Counted from the stretch's first letter, positions 46,717 through 57,099 are shown. The stretch is 64,000 nucleotides of DNA from DASYAN01 sp963727755 (GCA_963727755.1 CAVSHN010000008.1:496001-560000), one strand, 5' to 3'. Notes: generated by a model from the letters alone, not told the origin. Translations and numbers: made by a program.

Positions 46717-47436
46717 ATGACCAGCCCGGCACCTACACAACCGCTATCAACCCAAACACCAGTACTCACATCGGAAAATAAAGTGACAACAATGGCACAA
46801 CATAAATCAACACCAAATAAACCAGTACTAGCTACTCCTGCTAGAAGAAGAATAGGGGATACCCAAGGTGCACTCGTTACCAAAGCCATCTTGCGCCCTT
46901 TTTTCAAATTTTTGTATTACCTGAGCAGCTGGCTCAAAACTCATAAGCTGGCCAGCCTAGGTATTCTTCTCCTTCTGGGGATAAGCATCGGTGCAACTTA
47001 TTATTACACAACACCAACACACGAACTACCCTTTGGCATCAACCACGATCCTTTCGACTTCCCTTACGACGGAGGCAAAGGTGAGGGAGTTATCGTAAAG
47101 GATTGGCTCTATGCCCTGAAGGATGGAGATACCACCCATCTTGCACTGCTTGGGCAAAATCTCCCACAGGGACAGACAACTGACCCTTCACAGTTAGTAA
47201 GTCAATATAGCGAAACAAAAGCTCACCTTACATGGGGGGACGTGGATGTCATATCCGTCCATCAGCAACCAGACTCGACTATAGATAGCCTTGTACAAAT
47301 ACCACTCTCAACTAAGGGGCCAGGAACCTCAGTAAAGGCAATCCTACTCATTCACTTTGTCACCGCCTCACTCAGCGGACAAGGTCCCACCATACTGGGT
47401 GTGGATATCATGCCTCTACGACCCTTACAATCGTAG
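46717..47436 (+). CDS. Membrane-anchored protein of unknown function
   Basis: 239 residues: a cytoplasmic Pro/Thr-rich stretch of about 75, one helix (LASLGILLLLGISIGATYYY), then an extracytoplasmic domain of about 130 (FPYDGGKGEGVIVKDWLYAL, LLGQNLPQGQTTDPSQLVSQ) that recalls small NTF2/DUF4878-like folds. The FtsH-like gene follows 50 bp downstream on the same strand, so the two may work together. No family named. Confidence 0.6.
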   Translation: MTSPAPTQPLSTQTPVLTSENKVTTMAQHKSTPNKPVLATPARRRIGDTQGALVTKAILRPFFKFLYYLSSWLKTHKLASLGILLLLGISIGATYYYTTPTHELPFGINHDPFDFPYDGGKGEGVIVKDWLYALKDGDTTHLALLGQNLPQGQTTDPSQLVSQYSETKAHLTWGDVDVISVHQQPDSTIDSLVQIPLSTKGPGTSVKAILLIHFVTASLSGQGPTILGVDIMPLRPLQS

Positions 47437-47486
47437 CACTATAATGTTGAGAAACTGGGGTTTTTCCAAAAGAAGGGATACAGACA

Positions 47487-49347
47487 ATGACACAAGAAGC
47501 TGCTACGAAACAAAAGAGCAGTCTGGATAAGTCGATTGATCTGGGGCTAGACCAGTTTGGGCGTTTTTTGAAAAGCTCTTGGCTCTGGCTCACAATCGTA
47601 TTCGTACTCATCCTTTTCTTCACATCCATAATCAAGATACCTGGGGTCGATCCAGGTGTCATCCTCACATCGACGCTTGAGATTGGCTTCGCAATTTGTT
47701 ACATCCTGATCCAGTTTATCGCTCTCTTCTGGTTCTTAGGACGTCCACGCCTGTATTGGGTCATGCCTGGAGAAACTGGAGTCACCTTTGACGATTATAA
47801 AGGCAATCCTGAAGTGCTCGAAACAGCCCGGCGCATGGTTGCATTATTGCGTGGCATTAAAGAATTCGAGCAAATGGGCGGCAAACCAGTCCGCGGTCTG
47901 CTACTCTCTGGCCCTCCAGGAACAGGTAAGAGCTACCTAGCACAGTGTATGAGCACTGAAGCTGGCGTCCCATTTGCCTATGCCAGTGCCGCCAGTTTCC
48001 GCGCTATGTTCATTGGCATGGACGTCCTTATGATTAGCAGGCTCTATCGCAAAGCTCGCAAACTGGCACGCGAGTATGGCGGTTGTGTTGTCTTCATGGA
48101 CGAAATCGACGCTATCGCTACATCACGTACCGCCCGAGGCGGGGGAACTATGGCAATGGGAGGCGGTATCTTCGGTGGTATGGGGGGAACAGGTGGTCTC
48201 AATCAACTTCTGATGGAAATGGACCCACCGAACATTGAAACAGGCTGGTTTAAGAAAGTTCTCCGTATGCTCGGTCTCTACCATAGCCGAGCACAGAGTG
48301 AACCTGTCCTGACAGTTGGAGCAACCAACGTCCCTGAGTCCCTTGATCCAGCACTTCTACGTCCAGGCCGCTTCGATCGGAAGGTCCATGTTGCTCCACC
48401 AACAGATAAATACCGTCCAGAGGTGATAGAATTCTACCTGAATAAGGTGAAACATAAACCAAATATATCTCTTCCTGCACTTTCAGCTCGAATGGTTAAC
48501 TATACACCAGTTGCCATTAAGCATGTAGTCAATGAAGCAACCATTGTCGCTCACTTCGATGGCCGCGATACAATCACTTACAAAGATCTTGTTGATGCAC
48601 AGGATGTACATGAATACGGCCTGCGCCAGATAAGCGAACTGACACCCATCGAACGCCGTCGTTTGGCTTACCATGAAGCTGGCCATACCGTCGCTGCTTA
48701 CTACCTGAAGGACCGCGAATACCCAGCATTCGTCACGTTACATGGCCACGGAGATGTGGAAGGAGCCGCTGCTTTTGCACATTCTCGACCAAAAAGAAAC
48801 TGTCATTACGCAAAATCGAGAAGATCTTCTGGCTCAGATCCAAGTCTGCTTGGCATCTCGCGCCTCTGAAGAACTCTTCCTCAATACCCAACTGAGCGGC
48901 GTCACGTCAGACTTTGCGACAGCGACCCAACTGGCCACGTTATACATAGGCGCATTCGGCATGGATGGCACGATTACATCCTACCTAGGTTTTTCCGACG
49001 GGTTCATGGGAGCTAATCCACGCGGCTTGCCAAAAATGGAAGAACGTGTAGAAGCGTTGCTCCAATCGCAACTTAAGGCCGTCCGACAGCTCTTTATGGA
49101 ACATCGAGAAGCTCTTATCGCCCTTGCTGAAGCCTTGATAGAGCGTGATGAACTGGTTGCAGAAGAAATCAAGGAGGTGATTGCCAGTGCGGATGCACGT
49201 AAGGCTATCCAAACTGTTCTCAGTGAATTCTCTCCACTGCTGGGAACAGGCAACAATGGACATAGAGAGGCTATAGCAAATGGCCATAGCAAGGAAACGC
49301 CCTCTCTGCCCAGCCCACGAAATAATCCTCCGCAGAACATGGACTGA
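47487..49347 (+). CDS. FtsH-like membrane AAA+ metalloprotease, frameshifted
   Basis: About 620 residues. Two transmembrane helices (SSWLWLTIVFVLILFFTSII and GFAICYILIQFIALFWFLG), AAA+ domain with Walker A LLSGPPGTGKSYLAQCM, Walker B CVVFMDEIDAIA, a Gly-rich insert TARGGGTMAMGGGIFGG, and SRH LDPALLRPGRFDRKVHV. The M41 zinc motif is YHEAGHTVAAYYL, and the third ligand is in SGVTSDFATATQLA. A +1 in A5 (48791-48795) breaks RPK-ETVITQNREDLL. It lacks the usual extracytoplasmic FtsH domain and is more divergent than housekeeping FtsH, so it may be a specialised paralogue. Confidence 0.87.
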
Positions 49348-49407
49348 CCAGCGAGCAAGCAGCGCAGTAAGTTCTCGCACAGATGAGACAAACGCTCTCT
49401 AAGGATT

Positions 49408-49440
49408 AGAGGGCTTCCTAGAGCGATCAGGAAGCCCTCT
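49408..49440 (+). terminator. Terminator after the FtsH-like gene
   Basis: AGAGGGCTTCCT (49408-49419) pairs perfectly with AGGAAGCCCTCT (49429-49440). There is no long T-run, but the 12-bp stem is strong and well placed. Confidence 0.65.
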
Positions 49441-49573
49441 AGCTGCCCTCTTGTTAATAGATAGGATATGCAACCTCTCCACTAATTCAAGCGTGCTAGT
49501 AGTGTACAATGTCGAGGCCAGACGGCCTGACATCTCACATAGGTACCAACACTCTAAGCAGGAGAGGTGAAAT

Positions 49574-49876
49574 ATGCCAGTTGTAGGGTTGATCCTTGGT
49601 GCAGCATTTCGACCCGATGGCCTTGTGATCTGGCTGATTATTGGTTTGATCGCGGGCTTCATAGCCAGTCGGATTATGCGTAGTGGTGGCTATGGAGTTA
49701 TCGGTGACATCATTGTTGGTCTCATCGGAGCTTTCATCGGGGGCTTGCTCACCAATCTTCTCATTCCCAACGCTAACTTTGGGTTCATTGGGAGCATCAT
49801 CGTATCCATCATCGGTGCTTGTATCCTAATCGCGATCATACATGCTTTTCGTGGTACTAGTAGCACAAGAGTCTAA
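49574..49876 (+). CDS. GlsB/YeaQ/YmgE-family small membrane protein
   Basis: 100 residues, Gly/Ile-rich, with three helices: LVIWLIIGLIAGFIASRIM, GDIIVGLIGAFIGGLLTNLL and GFIGSIIVSIIGACILIAII. This matches the transglycosylase-associated/GlsB stress membrane proteins. AGGAGAGG precedes the ATG. It is bracketed by terminators, so it is monocistronic. Confidence 0.88.
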   Translation: MPVVGLILGAAFRPDGLVIWLIIGLIAGFIASRIMRSGGYGVIGDIIVGLIGAFIGGLLTNLLIPNANFGFIGSIIVSIIGACILIAIIHAFRGTSSTRV

Positions 49877-49927
49877 AGATTTACTTCCGTGCCCAGGCCC
49901 CAAAGATTGGAGTGAGCTTATAGAGCA

Positions 49928-49980
49928 GGGGACAATTTGAAGGAAAAAAGCACATTTTCCTTCAAATTGTCCCCCTTTTT
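49928..49980 (+). terminator. Very strong terminator after the GlsB-like gene
   Basis: A perfect 20-bp stem: arms at 49928-49947 (GGGGACAATTTGAAGGAAAA) and 49955-49974, loop of seven, then CTTTTT. Confidence 0.85.
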
Positions 49981-50067
49981 GACTTGAAAGACTCCTCACT
50001 GATCAGCTATCCTCTTACTCAAGAGTAGTTCTAGTTGGAAATATGCAAAGATAGAGAAAAGTTAAAG

Positions 50068-51726
50068 ATGAAGAAACGCCTTCGACGACAACCACACCTT
50101 TCTTTAGTCGATATCACCATTCTCATTGGGCTGACCTTCGCAGCCCTACTCCCACGCATCATACTCGCTCTTCGACTTGATATAGTCTCTGACGAACTTG
50201 TCTATATCCAAGCAGCCAAGAAATATTTTCCGCTCTTAGAACATCTAAAAATAGGCGCAAAGGGATGGAGCTTCAACTACGAGCAGCCCCCACTTGTCAA
50301 ACTATTCATCGGTCTAGCTCTCTACCTCAACACCATCCTTGCTCACCCTTTAGCTGAACTCCAAGCTGCACGCATCCCTAGCATTATCATGGGCACCGTG
50401 CTTGTCGTTGCAATCTATTGGCTGGGGCATGCTATTGTTGGACGTGTCGTAGCTTTGCTTGCTGCCCTTTGCCTTGCCTTCAGCCCCTGGCTCGCATTTT
50501 TTAGCGCCATTGCCTATCTCGATATACCAATGACAACGTTGATTACTCTCGCCTATCTTTTAATCTGGTATGCTCCTCGCCGACCTGTACTCTACCCGCT
50601 TGCAGCCGCTCTGCTAGGATTGGGAGCGGCGAGTAAATATCCTGCCGTGCTCATTATTCCATGTATGATTCTCTTTACTGCCCACTATTTTTTCCTGATT
50701 CGCCCACGCCTCCCCGTTGAGCAACGACCAAGCATACCTTGGGGCTGGTGGGCCAGTGCAATCATTGTAGCCCCTCTCACTTTTCTAGTCGCCAACCCGG
50801 CCATCTGGCCCTCCCCTTACCACCTGTTGATCCATAGTTTTACCTTTGAGTGGAAACATGCAGTTAATGGGCATTTAACCTTTATTGATGGACAAGCTAA
50901 CTGGCATGCTCCTCATTGGGCCATCCCCTTTATCCTTCTTGTCAAGATGAGCCTACTTGTAACAATTCCTGCTGCTATTATTATATGCTACACACTAATA
51001 CAATTAATACAGTTCCACCTGTACCATACCAAAATAGAGATAGCAGACGTCACAACTTTCTCCTTTCTGCTCATTTGGCTCGTTGGCATCATAGGGATGT
51101 TCTGTCTCTTTACCATTGTTGTTGGAACCAACTATGCACTCCCAGCAGTTCCTCCAGTAGCACTGGCAGGCGCTTATGGACTCACGAAGTTTCTAGGCTA
51201 TCGTCGAGGGCAGTTGTTCTCATCATCCTCTCCAGAAATAGCACCCCTAAAATCGTCACCTCTCCGGCCACATAAGCTAGGACTGCAACCTTATACAGTA
51301 ACATCAGTCACTTTATTGACTCTCATGCTAGCTGTCCCACATTTGATTGGGCTCATAAGCGTTTCTGATGCAGATGGATATAGCAACGAACTTTTTCGTG
51401 GTGAGAATAGAGTTCTGCAAGGGAGCTATATCGGCTATCATGATGCTTTGCAATGGCTGAACCAGCATACGCATGGCAAAGCAAGTGTCGGGTTTGTCAC
51501 AATTTGGAATACGGGAATAGATCTCTGGTACCACTATAACAAGAACTTTTCTACCCACTATCGATTGGCTCCAGTTTATCCAGGTACCCTTATTCCATCT
51601 TATAAATACCTGATTTTCCCTATAAATCTTGTCCAGCGCGGGATAACTATACCCCCGCAATACCACATCATCCATGTTATTTCAGGAGGCAGTACCATTT
51701 ACTGTTACGTTACTGCACACACCTGA
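50068..51726 (+). CDS. Dolichyl-phosphate-mannose-type (PMT/GT-C) glycosyltransferase
   Basis: 552 residues from ATG 50068 (MKKRLRRQPHLSLVDITI), with about ten hydrophobic helices. The first loop has the GT-C acidic pair IVSDELVYIQAAKKYF, and YEQPPLVKLFIGLALYLN matches the PMT/ArnT second motif (PPLxxL). The family transfers sugars from polyprenyl phosphates to proteins or lipids on the outer face of the membrane. A second gene of this kind follows in the same direction. Confidence 0.85.
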   Translation: MKKRLRRQPHLSLVDITILIGLTFAALLPRIILALRLDIVSDELVYIQAAKKYFPLLEHLKIGAKGWSFNYEQPPLVKLFIGLALYLNTILAHPLAELQAARIPSIIMGTVLVVAIYWLGHAIVGRVVALLAALCLAFSPWLAFFSAIAYLDIPMTTLITLAYLLIWYAPRRPVLYPLAAALLGLGAASKYPAVLIIPCMILFTAHYFFLIRPRLPVEQRPSIPWGWWASAIIVAPLTFLVANPAIWPSPYHLLIHSFTFEWKHAVNGHLTFIDGQANWHAPHWAIPFILLVKMSLLVTIPAAIIICYTLIQLIQFHLYHTKIEIADVTTFSFLLIWLVGIIGMFCLFTIVVGTNYALPAVPPVALAGAYGLTKFLGYRRGQLFSSSSPEIAPLKSSPLRPHKLGLQPYTVTSVTLLTLMLAVPHLIGLISVSDADGYSNELFRGENRVLQGSYIGYHDALQWLNQHTHGKASVGFVTIWNTGIDLWYHYNKNFSTHYRLAPVYPGTLIPSYKYLIFPINLVQRGITIPPQYHIIHVISGGSTIYCYVTAHT

Positions 51727-51913
51727 CTTAATCTATGAAGAAGGGCCAGAAAAAAAGTGCAAAACCTTGAACTAGACCCGTACATCTGTTATCCTAACCA
51801 CAGGTTTGTGCATATCATCTACACCCTAGCATAGTTCTAGAAAACTTAGCATTCCATATCCCTCTCCCCAAATGCTACATTGATAGCATCTGAAGTGAAA
51901 AGTGATAAAATTG

Positions 51914-53570
51914 ATGAAAACAGATACTTCACTGAGTCAACTTACTCATACCCTTTACTCCAGTATGCTTACCAGCTCTCGATCTAAGCAACACTGGCTA
52001 ACCTTACTAACGTGGATAGCCGTGCTGATTTTCTTCACAGTCGCTATTTGGATGCGCCTACATTTACTTGACGTCCCTTTTGATCGCAATTCATACGACG
52101 AAGGCGTCTACTGGCAATCATTACGCTCAATGAGTACAGGTAGTTTGCTCTATCAACAAATTTTCTATTCTCAGCCCCCAGCTTTCTTGCTCTCTATCTA
52201 TCCTTTCTACGTTCTTCTCGGTCAAACAATCTGGTCTGCCAGACTAGGTATTGCCATTATCTCATTATTTGGCTTTCTAGGTGCTCTGCTCCTAGGCAAA
52301 GCCTTAGCGGGACGATTGGGTTTGCTTTTTGCATTGCTGCTACTAACCATCAACCCACTCTACCTTACGGAATCACAGATACTACAGGCTGATGCCCCAT
52401 CAGCAGCTCTGTCACTACTAACCATAGGACTAGCCTATCTCTGGTGGCAAAGGCCTAATGGGATTGCAGGATACTGTCTGGCAACTCTGACTGGAATGAC
52501 ACTCGCACTTAGTATCCTCACTAAACTTCTAGCAATTTCTGCTGTGATACCTGTCAGTCTGCTAGTACTTGCACACCTCGTGAGGACGAAAAAGCAAGCA
52601 GAGGTAATTTCCTCGCATTCTAAGAACGTACTCTTCCTCGGATGTGTAGCTATCGTGCTAACTACCATCTTGCTATTAGAGCCTTTCAGGCCTGCATTTC
52701 CACAGTTGTGGAAAATGGTTGTGACTTTCCACACTAAAGCCGAAAGGCCTTATCTAGCTACGCAAAAATGGAATAGCAGTGCCATTCGGCCTATCCTAGT
52801 ATCCTTTCTTGGTGCTAGTGCCCTCTATGGCACTCTGATAGCACTATTCAGGCGTGATTGGCGCGTGATACCATTGTTAGCATGGTTGGTTGCAACAATC
52901 TACCTGTTATGGCAACAAGTCCCACTCTTTCCTCACCATCTGGTGGCCCTCACTCCTCCTCTGATCGCTTTAGCCATCATGGGCATTTCTCCCATCACCT
53001 CCGCAGAACAACGTCCCAGACTATTAGATGATCCCTTGTTCCCCCTGGCTACCACGAAAAATAGCTTCTTTCAGTAAAAGGATAACCTTTTTAAAAGGCA
53101 CATCTACGACAACTCACGCACTAGTTACCTATACCACAACCGTACTAGCAATGATTTTAGCCATTTGTCAAATATCTATCAATATTCAAGCAATACGATT
53201 CTTTTATGACAATTCATATGTAATGGCCCGATCACCAAATGTGCAGCTTAGCCTGCATGCCGTGCAAGATTTACAGCAATTTACTAAACAAGGCCAGTTA
53301 GTCATCACAGATGCCCAGTTCATTGCCGCACAAGCAAACCGCAACACACCTGCCAGTCTGGTTGATACCTCAGAAGTGCGCATCATCGTAGGCTATTTGC
53401 CTACAAGACAACTAAGAGAGGAAGCTTCGCAACCCCAGGTGTACGCTATCCTTTTTTATACAGATCGTCTTGACAGATTTTTGCCGTCATTCTACAATTG
53501 GGTACAGTACCACTTTCACCTCGCCTATTACTATGGCGAAGGAAAGGAGCTATGGGTCAGAAACCCATAA
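51914..53570 (+). CDS. Second PMT/GT-C glycosyltransferase, frameshifted
   Basis: About 550 residues. GT-C acidic pair in FDRNSYDEGVYWQSLRSMS, then FYSQPPAFLLSIYPFYVLLG (PP motif) and multiple helices. A +1 in A5 at 53057-53061 separates the N-terminal 385 residues from the last 165 (helix ALVTYTTTVLAMILAICQIS and an outer domain with VITDAQFIAAQANRNTPASL and SEVRIIVGYLP). Removing one A joins ATTK-IASFSKR. The outer domain with a glycan-like fold is usual at the C-terminus of such transferases. Confidence 0.83.
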
Positions 53571-53582
53571 AGGGGATTTTTT

Positions 53583-53693
53583 ATGCAGAACAAAAAGACT
53601 TTTAGTACTATGGAGATCATCCTAGTTGGCGTCCTACTAGGTTCACTCCTACTCGGATTCTTACAGGCACGCCGCGAGGAAAAGGGAAGATAG
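53583..53693 (+). CDS. 36-residue membrane peptide
   Basis: Starts MQNKKTFSTMEIILVGVLLG and ends QARREEKGR, with one helix (IILVGVLLGSLLLGFL). It begins 13 bp after the glycosyltransferase stop with AAAGGGGA upstream. A short single-span peptide following a membrane enzyme could be an accessory subunit. Low-complexity and small, so support is modest. Confidence 0.5.
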   Translation: MQNKKTFSTMEIILVGVLLGSLLLGFLQARREEKGR

Positions 53694-53706
53694 GGCTGGG
53701 AGATTT

Positions 53707-54050
53707 TTATTCATCCCGCCATCCCTTTTTCAATTCACGTACAAAACCGATCATACCCTGACGCCAGGTCATTTTCTGTTCTCGCTTAGCCTTTTCTTGC
53801 TGGAGCCGAATCGTCTCCAGCATAATAGAGTCGCGCAAGCTTTCCAAGCGCTCGACATCATAGGCAATACGCTTCAGAGGATCACTCAACACCGCATAGG
53901 CCTGATTGAGCTGCTTGATACGGCTATTCTCGTTACCTTTATTGATGTCAGGATGATAGAGGCGCACAAGACGACGGTAAGATTGCTTGATTGCTCAAGA
54001 GAGGCATTTGTCGGAACTTCGAGAATTGCATAATAATCTGGCGGCTGCAT
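53707..54050 (-). CDS. J-domain (DnaJ-like) protein, frameshifted
   Basis: About 114 residues. It starts MQPPDYYAILEVPTNASLEQ in one frame and continues KQSYRRLVRLYHPDINKGNE in another, with the Hsp70-binding HPD motif, then LNQAYAVLSDPLKRIAYD. After the J-domain is a short charged helix with no membrane or CTD domains. The frame requires one added base at TT 53991-53992 (a -1 error, unlike the other +1 cases). ATG 54050 overlaps the dut stop, with AGGAGA upstream, so it is co-transcribed with dut. Confidence 0.82.
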
Positions 54051-54052
54051 AG

Positions 54053-54505
54053 CTATTCTCCTGTACTTCCAAAACCTCCACGGCCACAGCCCACCTGTCC
54101 CACTTCATCCCAGACAACACGGGTAACTGGAACAAATATTCCCTGAGCGATACGTTCGCCACGCAAAACAGAAACTGGTTCGTCACGAAAATTATAGACC
54201 GAGACGAGCACTTCATCACCTTCACCACAATAGTCTTGGTCAACAACTCCCACACCGTTTGGTATCAATAGCCCCTTACGCTTGGCTGTACTGCTTCGCA
54301 TGGTCAGGAGCAACATATATCCTGGTGGCGTCTCGACGATAACATTGCCAGAAATGCGTGCTAACCTACCTGGTAGCACTTCGGTATCCTCACGGCAAAT
54401 TAAGTCGAAACCCACTGACCCCGCTGTAGCATATCTGGGTAGTGGCAAGGCTGTATCGACTCTTTTGATTTTGACATTCAAACTGTAAGGAAAATGGTTC
54501 ATCAA
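54053..54505 (-). CDS. dut: dUTP diphosphatase
   Basis: 150 residues, full length. All five dUTPase motifs are visible: 1 AGSVGFDL, 2 MRSSTAKRKGL, 3 GVGVVDQDYCGE, 4 RIAQGIF, and 5 GRGGFGSTG. It hydrolyses dUTP to dUMP, protecting DNA and feeding thymidylate synthesis. It is followed by the J-domain gene with a 4-bp overlap. Confidence 0.95.
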   Translation of the reverse strand: MMNHFPYSLNVKIKRVDTALPLPRYATAGSVGFDLICREDTEVLPGRLARISGNVIVETPPGYMLLLTMRSSTAKRKGLLIPNGVGVVDQDYCGEGDEVLVSVYNFRDEPVSVLRGERIAQGIFVPVTRVVWDEVGQVGCGRGGFGSTGE

Positions 54506-54520
54506 AATCTGGCAAGGATA

Positions 54521-54541
54521 CCCCTGCCTTTAGGCATGGGG
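54521..54541 (-). repeat. IS200/IS605-type end hairpin
   Basis: CCCCTGCCTTTAGGCATGGGG forms a hairpin with TGCC/GGCA and CCCC/GGGG arms, of a kind common at right ends of IS200/IS605-group elements. It lies about 120 bases downstream (minus sense) of the structured RNA copy B, so the RNA and hairpin may be parts of one degenerate element. Confidence 0.5.
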
Positions 54542-54661
54542 AGGAATTGCCCCCTGCACGCAATGGGATGTGGGGAAGGCAAGTGGAGGGCTGTCCTTGT
54601 GCGTAAGCACTCTCTTGCCTCTCCTTTCTGTTCTGTCCCCTTGCGGGGAGCCGTTTTTTGA

Positions 54662-54948
54662 TAGGAACGGCTAAACCGACACTGGTCTCCCAGGTAATGT
54701 TCGCCTCGACGATGATATCAACCGGTACTTTCCGATGAGCACTGGCTTAACCCTTGTACACCTGTTTAACCCATCAGTTCTAGAGCAGCGGGCTGGCGTC
54801 GCACCCGCTGGTAGGAGCTTGAACACTTGTTGATATCGTAGCCCCGTCAGCCTTTCGGCTGGTGGCTGGGTCTGGTCAGGTGGGCTTGATGAAACAACGT
54901 TGCCGCTGCTCACAAGCCCCTAGCGAAAGCTTGCGGGTTCCTGACAGA
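54662..54948 (-). ncRNA. HEARO / omega-RNA-like structured RNA, copy B
   Basis: Minus-strand counterpart of copy A. The core 54722-54806 is nearly identical, but the outer hairpins differ while keeping pairing: GTCAGG/CCTGAC long-range, AAGC/GCTT in place of ATCCCC/GGGGAT, CAGCG/CGTTG with a GCAA loop, CAGCC-GAAA-GGCTG in place of AGCAGA-GAAA-TCTGCT, GCGGG/CCCGC, and CTGG/CCAG. A CGG/CCG mini-hairpin and an AGCCGTT/AACGGCT stem follow. No nuclease gene follows; dut is next. The same identity caveats apply as for copy A. Confidence 0.65.
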
Positions 54949-55046
54949 TGGGTTCTATTCTAGGGAGTGACATCTCCCCATGACTAATGAATGTTAAGAA
55001 ATTAACAGGGTAAAGAGATAAGCATCGTATATACCCTCTTAATTTT

Positions 55047-55223
55047 TTAAAGTTCATAAGTCATGGGCTTCCCATCCTCACGAATGAGCTTTTCTGTTTC
55101 ATCGGGGGTTGCCAGTCTGAGCTTTCGCCTTGAGCGGGTCTTATACTCCCTCCGCAAACCTAAATTCCCCTGAGCCCCAGGGTACTTACTCAGGAGCCAC
55201 TTTGGGCTGCTGACAACGCTATT
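55047..55223 (-). pseudogene. Fragment of an unidentified coding sequence
   Basis: An open frame of 58 codons without an initial ATG ends at TAA 55047. It reads like authentic basic protein sequence (WLLSKYPGAQGNLGLRREYK, TRSRRKLRLATPDETEKLI, REDGKPMTYEL). It is bounded upstream by an in-frame TAG. Probably the tail of a lost gene near the copy-B RNA; no family recognised. Confidence 0.4.
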
Positions 55224-55258
55224 CTAGCAGATCTATCGAAAATTATACACTGGAATAG

Positions 55259-55356
55259 GCAAAAGGTACCCCGGTGCCCAACCCCCATTAAAGGACGCGT
55301 CATTCATCCCCATAGCTGAAGCAAGGGGTCTTCTGACGCAAGAAGAATAAGCGCCG
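55259..55356 (-). repeat. Structured repeat, copy 2
   Basis: Partner of 22739-22847, same strand. GCGTCA (55297-55302) pairs with TGACGC (55334-55339) and an inner CCCC/GGGG is kept. The outer sequence GGTACC..GTGCCCAA..CCATTAAAGGAC is shared. It lies in the gene-poor region upstream of the sigma factor gene. Confidence 0.6.
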
Positions 55357-55791
55357 ACACGTCAAGGGTTTCCCACAAAACCCAAAACTGTCCCTCTTTT
55401 CTCCTATGAGAAAGTGCAAACTTCTGTTAAAATAAAATCAAAATGACAGGCACAAAAAAGCTAGAGATCCTGCCACCTCCGGTCCTACTAAAACGTATAA
55501 AGGGAAAGGCTGTTTAATTTGACTTACCAAATTATCCAAGAATTTCTAGAGAATCCGGCCCTCAGGGACTAGAATGAAAGGAGGACTTGCGTTATAATTG
55601 GAATAGGAATAATTTCCAACTTGATATTGTTGCTTTCTAGAAGAGACAGGATACATGTCATTGAATTCCTCTTACTCGGCGCCCGGACAGAACGGTCTGA
55701 CGGAGGCCCGTTTTCCCTGAGTGTAGGACCATACAAATGAACAGATATCTTGCTGCTTAGGATATACTTACTTTTTCCTGGAGGGCGCACA
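55357..55791. other. Leader region of the sigma factor gene
   Basis: About 430 bases without a supported gene. TATAAT occurs at about 55592 after TTGCG but with no good -35 at proper spacing. GGAGGG precedes the ATG at 55792. Confidence 0.4.
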
Positions 55792-57007
55792 ATGATAAAT
55801 ACAAAGCGTGCCATGATGGGAACAACGCTTACATTAAATACAATGAAAGATCCCGATCCCGAGAAGCCGTTCGACATCGTTGGGCAATTGCTTGCGAAGG
55901 ATATTGATTATACTCCAGAGGATGAAACGGGCTCAGCTAAAGATGAACAAGAGTTGGAGGAAGATTTGGGAGATCTCGAGCTCAGGGCCCCTTGAGATAG
56001 AAGAGATTAGCGATATACACGAAGAGCTTAGTCCCGTACCAGCCTCTGAGCTAGAGGTTGATACCTTGCTCCAGTTGCCAACAATTGCTACGGCTACAGA
56101 AGGAGAACACCCTGTTCGCCGTACTGCCATGCGCCGTCGGCGTTCAGAAGACCAAGATGAGAACACCATTAATCCTGCCGATGCAGGCGAGTCAGATGCA
56201 GTAATGACCTATCTACGTGAAATCGGGCGGGTTCCGATGATCACGCACGATCGTGAAATTGAACTAGCCCAAAACATAGAAGCTGGTGATCGCGAGGCAA
56301 TGAAACAATTTATCCTCGCAAATCTTCGCTTGGTAGTTAGCATTGCTAAACGCTACGTTGGTCGTGGACTGACTCTGCTGGATTTGATCCAGGAAGGAAA
56401 TATTGGCTTGATCAGGGCCGTTCAGCGCTATGATTGGCGTCGTGGCCATCGGTTCTCCACCCATGCAACTTGGTGGATTTGTCAAGCCATTAGCCGTGCA
56501 GTTGCCGATAAAGGGCGTACTATCCGTCTTCCCGTCTACGTCAATACCGCTCTTAATCGCATTCGCCGCGAACGCCAACGCCTGTTGCAGGAGTTAGGAC
56601 GCGAGCCAACTGAGCAAGAACTGGCCGAGGCTACTGGCTTAGATCCTATCCGTATGGTCGAGTTGCAATCTGCACCCGGAGCACCTGTCTCGCTGGAATT
56701 GCCAGTTGGTGAGGATGAAGAGCAAGAGTTAGGTGATGTGCTCGCTGATACTGAATCAGCTTCACCAGAAGATCTCGCTACAACACAAACTCTCAAGGAC
56801 GAAGTACAACGCGTTCTAGAATCGGTACTCACTCCACGTGAACAGCTTGTCTTACAACTTCGTTTCGGTCTAGGCAATGGTCAGGCTCACCCACTTGAGC
56901 AGGTTGGCCGAGAACTGGGTATCACTCGTGAACGAGTGCGTCAGATCGAGGCCGGAGCCCTAGCCAAACTGCGTCAGCCTCCTGTGCTCGATCGCTTACG
57001 CAGCTAA
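55792..57007 (+). CDS. RpoD/SigA-type sigma-70 factor, frameshifted near the N-terminus
   Basis: About 405 residues. Acidic, variable N-terminus, then region 1.2 SDAVMTYLREIGRVPMITHD, region 2 with FILANLRLVVSIAKRYVGRG, LDLIQEGNIGLIRAVQRYDW, RGHRFSTHATWWICQAISRA (2.3-2.4), region 3, and region 4 with TPREQLVLQLRFGLG and REKGITRERVRQIEAGALAK-like helix-turn-helix (ELGITRERVRQIEAGALAKL). This is a primary or primary-like sigma. A +1 in CCCC (55988-55991) separates DLELRA from LEIEEISD. The ATG at 55792 has GGAGGG upstream. Whether it is the principal sigma of the organism cannot be told. Confidence 0.92.
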
Positions 57008-57030
57008 TTCTGCCCTTACATGACATGGAC

Positions 57031-57083
57031 AAAGACCTCCGGCAGGGTGTATTTCCTGGAAGTGCATCCTGCCGGGGGTCTTT
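57031..57083 (+). terminator. Terminator of the sigma factor gene
   Basis: AAAGACC-T-CCGGCAGG (57031 onward) pairs with CCTGCCGGG-GGTCTTT (ending 57083), a long stem about 25 bases after the stop, ending in TCTTT. Confidence 0.8.
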
Positions 57084-57099
57084 GTGCGTGCATTGCCTT

